From: Adiantum capillus-veneris
Lineage: Eukaryota > Streptophyta > Polypodiopsida > Polypodiales > Pteridaceae
Reading direction: 5' to 3'
Assembly: GCA_014529385.2 (NCBI GenBank)
Contig: CM043964.1
Span: 286,997 to 350,996, forward strand
DNA: 64,000 bases
Part shown: piece after piece, positions 59,267-64,000 of the stretch
Layout of the letters: each line of letters starts with the position of its first letter
Position numbering within the stretch: position 1 is the stretch's first letter
Translations under genes and position numbers: made by a program
The notes under the pieces: model-generated
Database searches by the model: none
The model's input: only the letters and a program-made list of their open reading frames with translations
What the model was told of the DNA's origin: nothing

Positions 59267-60645
59267 GCTTTTCTTCGATTGGCAAGAATGAGTGCAGCAG
59301 CAAGTTGGATTGCTAAATAGGCACACATGGTCACCTACTCTGATTTAGTTTATGATTGCTGGATAGAAATCATTGAAAATCTAGAAGAGGAGAATAAGAA
59401 ACCCCCAACAACTGTATTTAGATATCTTTGTGGCCTTGAGGAATCAGAGGTAAAGACTATTCAAGAAGAGATTAGAGATGAGAAGATTTTACTGTCAAAG
59501 AGTGCAAAGGATGGTGATGCAACTGACATGTATGATCGAATCAAGCAGTTGAAGCAAGACAAATTGATTCAAGATGCACTTCTTGAAGGCTTCAACAATT
59601 TGAATGAGTCTTCACCATGTAAAGACTGGGAGGAGGTGGTCAAAATGTATAACATCAATGATGTTGTTTATAAAACAATTTTAATGCTATGCGAGGAATG
59701 GATCAGATCTAGTTTGACGCGTGGAACAAAGAAAATGGATTTTCCAGATGGAGCAATAAAATACATGCAATGGGCAATTCACCTTCAAAAGGAGAAAACT
59801 GAGCCTAGAGATTTGCCATGGTCAATCTATGTGGTGAGCCTACAAATGGAAGGCAATCTCTACTTGATGCGCCACTTCAATAATAAAGTGCCTATTGGCT
59901 TATGTGTTTTAGATATGACAAAAAACGTTGGAGGCAATTTGAAGTGGAGTGAGGAGACATTTAACAATGCTTTGGATGGGATCTTGGCTATTGCTGGAGG
60001 GTCAACAGATCCTGGATTTGTCTTTCTTGCATTTGTGGATTTCACTAACTTCACAAAATTGCAATGTGCCTTTCACGCCATGGGAGATAATCTGAGCTAC
60101 CATTGTTGTGGTGCATTGCATCACTTTCATCAGCTCCTTGCAAAGGAGCAATTCAATTCCTAACAGTTATTGCCTTCTTGGGACAAGGCAATGCATTTGA
60201 AGACCTGAGAAGAAGATCAGAGGAACATCCCATGCCAATTGATTGTTCTCTTCTTCAAGTAGCAGATAACGATATGTCAGATTTGCAATATTTGGAGGCC
60301 AAAAAAAGAGCTTTGGTCAAGCACTACATTCGTACATATTGTTTTGAAGACCGCAAGCTTGTTGATGTTTTTGGTGATGGCTCCTTCGGTTGCACAAGAA
60401 GGAATACAACAGAAAAAAGAAGTCATCTGCTTAATTGATAGTGTGGAGGAGGCAAAAAGCATGGAGACCATGCTGCTAGACTTTGTTAAGTCTCATGAAG
60501 ATATAAAAAATGGGCTGGACTTCAACAATCCACTTCGCAATCAGGCGACATTGTACCTGTTACAGAGGAGTGCTCTCCACAAAGAGAAGAAGAACAACAA
60601 CAACACCATCCTCTGTCAATGGAGGACTTTTTGGAATGGAGACAC
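59267..60645 (+). pseudogene. DNA methyltransferase-like exon 2, with a stop and compensating frameshifts
   Basis: The acceptor TTTTTAG at 59266 is followed in frame by AFLRLARMSAAASWIAK, then TAG at 59318-59320, then AHMVTYSDLVYDCW. At about 59,900 is a block in the position of methyltransferase motif IV: a Val-Leu-Asp followed by MTKNVGGN instead of PPY. FVFLAFVDFTNF follows. The frame shifts near 60,110-60,160 (EDLRRRSEEHPMPIDC, KHYIRTYCF) and back at about 60,385, giving LVDVFGDGS and then VICLIDSVEEAKSMETMLLDF. This is motif I plus the acidic strand-2 end. Motif IV before motif I is the permuted beta-class order. Catalytic residues are partly lost. The donor is at 60646. Confidence 0.55.
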
Positions 60646-63242
60646 GTATGTTTTGAGTTTCTTGTGCATGTTAGTGTTTCTTGTTACTGATTTGATACTC
60701 TTAATGTTAGATTTTCTTTATATAGTATTGATTGAGCTTGTATTTTTTATCTCAAGCATTCAAGGTTTGAATGTAAATAGTAAATTACTTGAGTTTTTGA
60801 ATGGTGGATCTGTAGACTAAAACTAAAACATTTAATACTCACAAAGACTTAATTACTTAGAGCTTGAAGCAATAAGTTTGAACTCTTGAACTCAATAAGT
60901 TTTGGACCTTTTATCAATACCCCTTGATATGATACATTAGATCGTAGCATGGTTAAATGGTGATGCTTCATAAATTGAACCTAGCTTAGAAGGTGCTGGA
61001 GCTAAATTTAAACTAACCTTGCTAGAAGGGAGCTTATGTTTGGACTTTGAGAACTAGCATAAGTAATCAATTAGAGCATAGATTAGACATGTGGTGGTGG
61101 CCGGCCTTAGAGACCAAAATTTAAGAGTTGGAAAGGTATTTAAGTACTGCAATTTACTTAGTTTTAGTATCATTAAATGCATAGCTTGACAAAAGGTGGA
61201 CCTTACATGGATCCTAATTTCAAGAGGTGTGGATGACCTTCAAAACAAGCTTCATATAGCTTGGACATGTGGTAGACCTTGCATGAAGACTAGTTTAGAC
61301 AAGTGTGGTACACCTTGTAACCAAACACCATTTGTTATATTAGCTTGGACAAGTGGTGGACCTTGCTTTTATGTTTCAATGGAGCATATTTTGGACAGGT
61401 GGGTAGACCTTGTTTCTCTCCATGCTTCAATGGAGAGAAACTTTAGCTTGGACAAGTGGTGGACCTTGTTTTTATGTTTTAAAGGAGCATATTTCGGACA
61501 AGTGGTAGACATAGTTTCTCTCCATGGTTCAATGGAACCCACCTTAGACAAGTGAAGTACCTTGAAACAAACCCCCATAATACAACCTACTAAATAGTTG
61601 GAAAATTGGTGGGATATGAAACCATCCATGATAGAGCATGTATAGGTGAAAAGTAGTGGTCCTTATACAATTACCCATGCATAGCTTGGACAAGTGGTGG
61701 ACCTTGATTCTCTCTATGTTTCAATGGATCCTATCTTGGACTAGAGATATATCTTACTTAGTCCATGCTTCAATGGATTGTAGCTTGGAGATAAGGAGTG
61801 GAACTTCAAACAAAACTCCACAGCATAGCATATATTAAATTCATGGGTTTTTATAGAGATTGTCCTGCCTATTTTGGAGAGTTGGTACACCTTTATTCTC
61901 CATCTTCAATGGATCTGAGGTTGGACAAGCGGAGCTGGAGAAGTGGTCAACCTTAAAATGAAACCTCCCATGCTACAAACCATCATAGATCGTATATGTA
62001 GTGGACCTTGAAACTCTTTTATGTCCCTAGCTTAGAGAAGCATTGCACTCTTGATTATCTCCATACATGAAGGCAAGGTTGGACAAGTGGTGGACCTTCA
62101 AACCAGAATCTCTATGCAATAATAGGCAAAGTGGTGGAGCTTGTTTTCTCCATGTTCCAAGGAGCCTAGCTTAGACAAACAATGGAGCTTGCTTCTCTCC
62201 ATGTTTCAATGGATCCTAGCTTTAGAAAGTGGTGGAGCTTTGCTTCTCTCCATGTTCCAATGGACCATAGCTTAGACAAGTGGTTAGACCTTGAAAAAAC
62301 CCCCCGTATACAACATATTATGGGGTTTTCATGTTTCAATGGCTCCTAGCTTGGACAAATGGTAGAGCTTGCTTCTCTTTATGTTTCAATGGATCCAATC
62401 TTAGCCAAGGGGTGGACCTTGAAACAAGAATCCCCCCCCCATGTAAACGTATTATGGGTTTTGAAAGCACTGGGAGAAAATAATAGCTTTGATAAGTGGT
62501 GGACCTTGCTTATCTCCATGCTTCAATGGAGCCGAGGTTGGACACATGTTGGAGAGAAGATGGTTGCCATGAAATAAGACCATGCATGCTATAATCAATC
62601 ATATGTTGTACACATGGTGGACCTTGCAATTGTTTTATATGCCTAACTTGGCAAGTGGAGGACCCTTGATTACCTCCAGATATCAAAAAAGCCAAGTTTG
62701 GACAAGTGTAGTACCACCAAACCAGAATCTATATGCTACAATAGAGTATAGGTAGGACACGCGATGAACCTTGATATCAAACCATCCATGCTACTAGAGA
62801 TGATAGGTTTCACATGTGGTGGAACCTTGTATCAATGTTCTATGTGTAGTTTTTGACTAGTGATAGACCTTGAAACTAATCCCTCTAGGCTACAAGAAAA
62901 AAGAGATGGATGAGGAGGCTAGACTACTTTTGTTGCATCAATGCATCCCATGTTACCACATATACTATAGGGTTCTTGGATAAGTGTTGGATCTTGTGTC
63001 AATGCTCCATGTCTAGCTTGGACAAGTGGTGGACCTTGGTTCTCTCTATGCTTCAAATGGGCAATAGATTGGAGACACAGTGGCCTTTTTTTTCCAATGA
63101 TTTTATTTTTTGGAAACCTTGGAGGCACCATGTAAGAGGCACTCTAAGTCTTCCATACAATGGACCTATTGGACTATAAAATAATGATATCTTTCTTTGA
63201 TATTGTCATTATTTTATGCATAATATTTTCTTCTTTTTGCAG
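60646..63242 (+). other. Long intron between the methyltransferase-like and SET exons
   Basis: A 2.6-kb interval from GTATGT to TTTTTGCAG. Most of it is minisatellite. The exon phases do not join cleanly: exon 2 leaves two bases and the open SET frame needs one. Another exon, another donor or a further frameshift is therefore required. Confidence 0.5.
61180..63050. repeat. Minisatellite block C in the last intron
   Basis: More than 20 variants of TGGACAAGTGGTGGACCTTG with TTCTCTCCATGTTTCAATGG spacers, the same vocabulary as block B but without a clear 425/442-bp period. Copies are more diverged. Confidence 0.9.
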
Positions 63243-63799
63243 ACACAAAGGAGTTAAGTGATATAAAAACTAGATGTATTTCACACTATGATTGGCATGA
63301 AGATCCTTTTGGGACACCAACTTTTCCTATTCCCAAAGATGTAATTTTCCATATTAACGGTGTGGATTTTGAAGTGCGACTTTCATGTATTGAAGGAGCT
63401 GGTTATGGGCTATTTGTGCATACTACCCTGGAAAGTGGTTTGACTATTCTAAACTATGGAGGGCATAAGTATAGATTTCAAGACTGGAAAAAGATATGCA
63501 AAATATTTCCAAGAGCTTATAAATATTCTCTTCTAGAGGATCCAAACATAGAAGAAGAGGAAGATCAATCATACATTATTGGTTGTGTAGAAGAAGGAAA
63601 CGTGTCGGGCTATATAAATAGTTCTCACAGTACAAATGTCTGTCCCAACGTACGCTATACATTTGATCCAAATTTGCCACCTTGGCATAAATGCACCTCT
63701 TCACACATCAAGTCAGAAGAATATGGCCATGTATGCATTGAGACTATTTGTCAAGTTGAAGCAGGAGAAGAGTTGTTTGCTGACTATAACTTTACTTGA
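63243..63799 (+). CDS. SET domain exon of the ParB / methyltransferase-like / SET gene
   Basis: After TTTTTGCAG the open frame from 63245 reads TKELSDIKTRCISHYDWHED, then the SET domain. The domain has GAGYGLFVHTTLESG (SET-N), GYINSSHSTNVCPNVRY in place of the usual RFINHSCxPN, and VEAGEELFADYNF, the GEELxxDY box. The stop is at 63797-63799. SET proteins transfer methyl groups to lysine, usually on histones. The Asn-His pair and the Tyr are present, so catalysis is possible. No post-SET Cys cluster is seen. Same strand and spacing suggest it is the C-terminal exon of the upstream gene, though it could be separate. Confidence 0.75.
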
Positions 63800-64000
63800 C
63801 ATTGTAAAGTATTGTACATGGATGGAAATCTCAAGTACATGCATCATTTTCATTTTTCATGGATGAAATCTCAAGTGAATATAACATTTGATTATTGTTT
63901 AGTTTATGCTCAACGAGAATCTAGAGTGCTCTTATGCTTTGTGTGTTGTCTAACATATTTGACTACCTTGGCCATAGAATCTTGATTCTACTCTAGATTT
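63800..64000. other. 3' flank, no gene seen
   Basis: AT-rich sequence with a short repeat (GGATGGAAATCTCAAGT recurs as GGATGAAATCTCAAGT). No element terminus was recognised. Confidence 0.5.

Noticed and set aside
42236-63050. CRISPR-like array (short repeats with spacers)
   Set aside because: Eukaryotic context, repeats are variable and the spacers are themselves repeated. This is a minisatellite, not CRISPR.

Overview
The window looks like nuclear DNA from a land plant with a large, repeat-rich genome. The evidence is CACTA (En/Spm) elements of plant type, plant Ty1/copia and Ty3/gypsy retrotransposons, a pararetrovirus-like relic, spliceosomal GT/AG introns and AT-rich noncoding DNA. No ordinary housekeeping gene, tRNA or rRNA is visible. 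I cannot name the species. The DUF7869-like gene on the right makes a non-seed plant (moss, lycophyte or fern) plausible, but this is only a guess.

Left part (1-35,000): a stack of nested mobile elements, readable from LTR ends, target-site duplications and one intact empty site. The outer layer is a decayed Ty3/gypsy element on the minus strand (gypsy-1, 1954-6466), inserted in a copia gag fragment, with an inverted, rearranged copy of its LTR at 363-936. Next to it is a minus-strand pararetrovirus-like relic (about 35,004 down to 6467). A full-length copia element (7315-33390, TSD TTTTG) splits that relic. A second gypsy element (gypsy-2, 7747-28329, TSD GCGC) sits in the copia leader. Two CACTA elements of one family in opposite orientations sit in gypsy-2: CACTA-1 (8440-13882) in its left LTR and CACTA-2 (15533-22694) in its integrase. 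Both CACTAs carry a captured heavy-metal-associated (HMA) gene fragment. Every retroelement reading frame is damaged by stops, frameshifts or deletions.

Middle (35,005-38,480): T-rich and AT-rich noncoding DNA.

Right part (38,500-64,000): two divergently transcribed genes joined by about 16 kb that is mostly minisatellite. The minus-strand gene (42143-38500) encodes a DUF7869-like protein with a D-D-D/E layout like an RNase H-fold transposase. The plus-strand gene (57995-63799) combines a ParB-like domain, a permuted (beta-class) N4/N6-type DNA methyltransferase-like region and a SET domain. Both begin just after a splice acceptor, so each probably has a non-coding first exon nearer the centre and a first intron filled with minisatellite. 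The core motif, TGGACAAGTGGTGGACCTTG, also fills the last intron of the plus-strand gene. In the large block it is organised into 363-, 425- and 442-bp units with an 867-bp higher-order period. Both genes carry an in-frame stop plus frameshifts or duplications, so this copy is probably inactive. A mobile or domesticated unit that couples a transposase-like protein to DNA- and histone-modifying domains is the most interesting reading of this part. Its termini are not identified, and that reading is inference.
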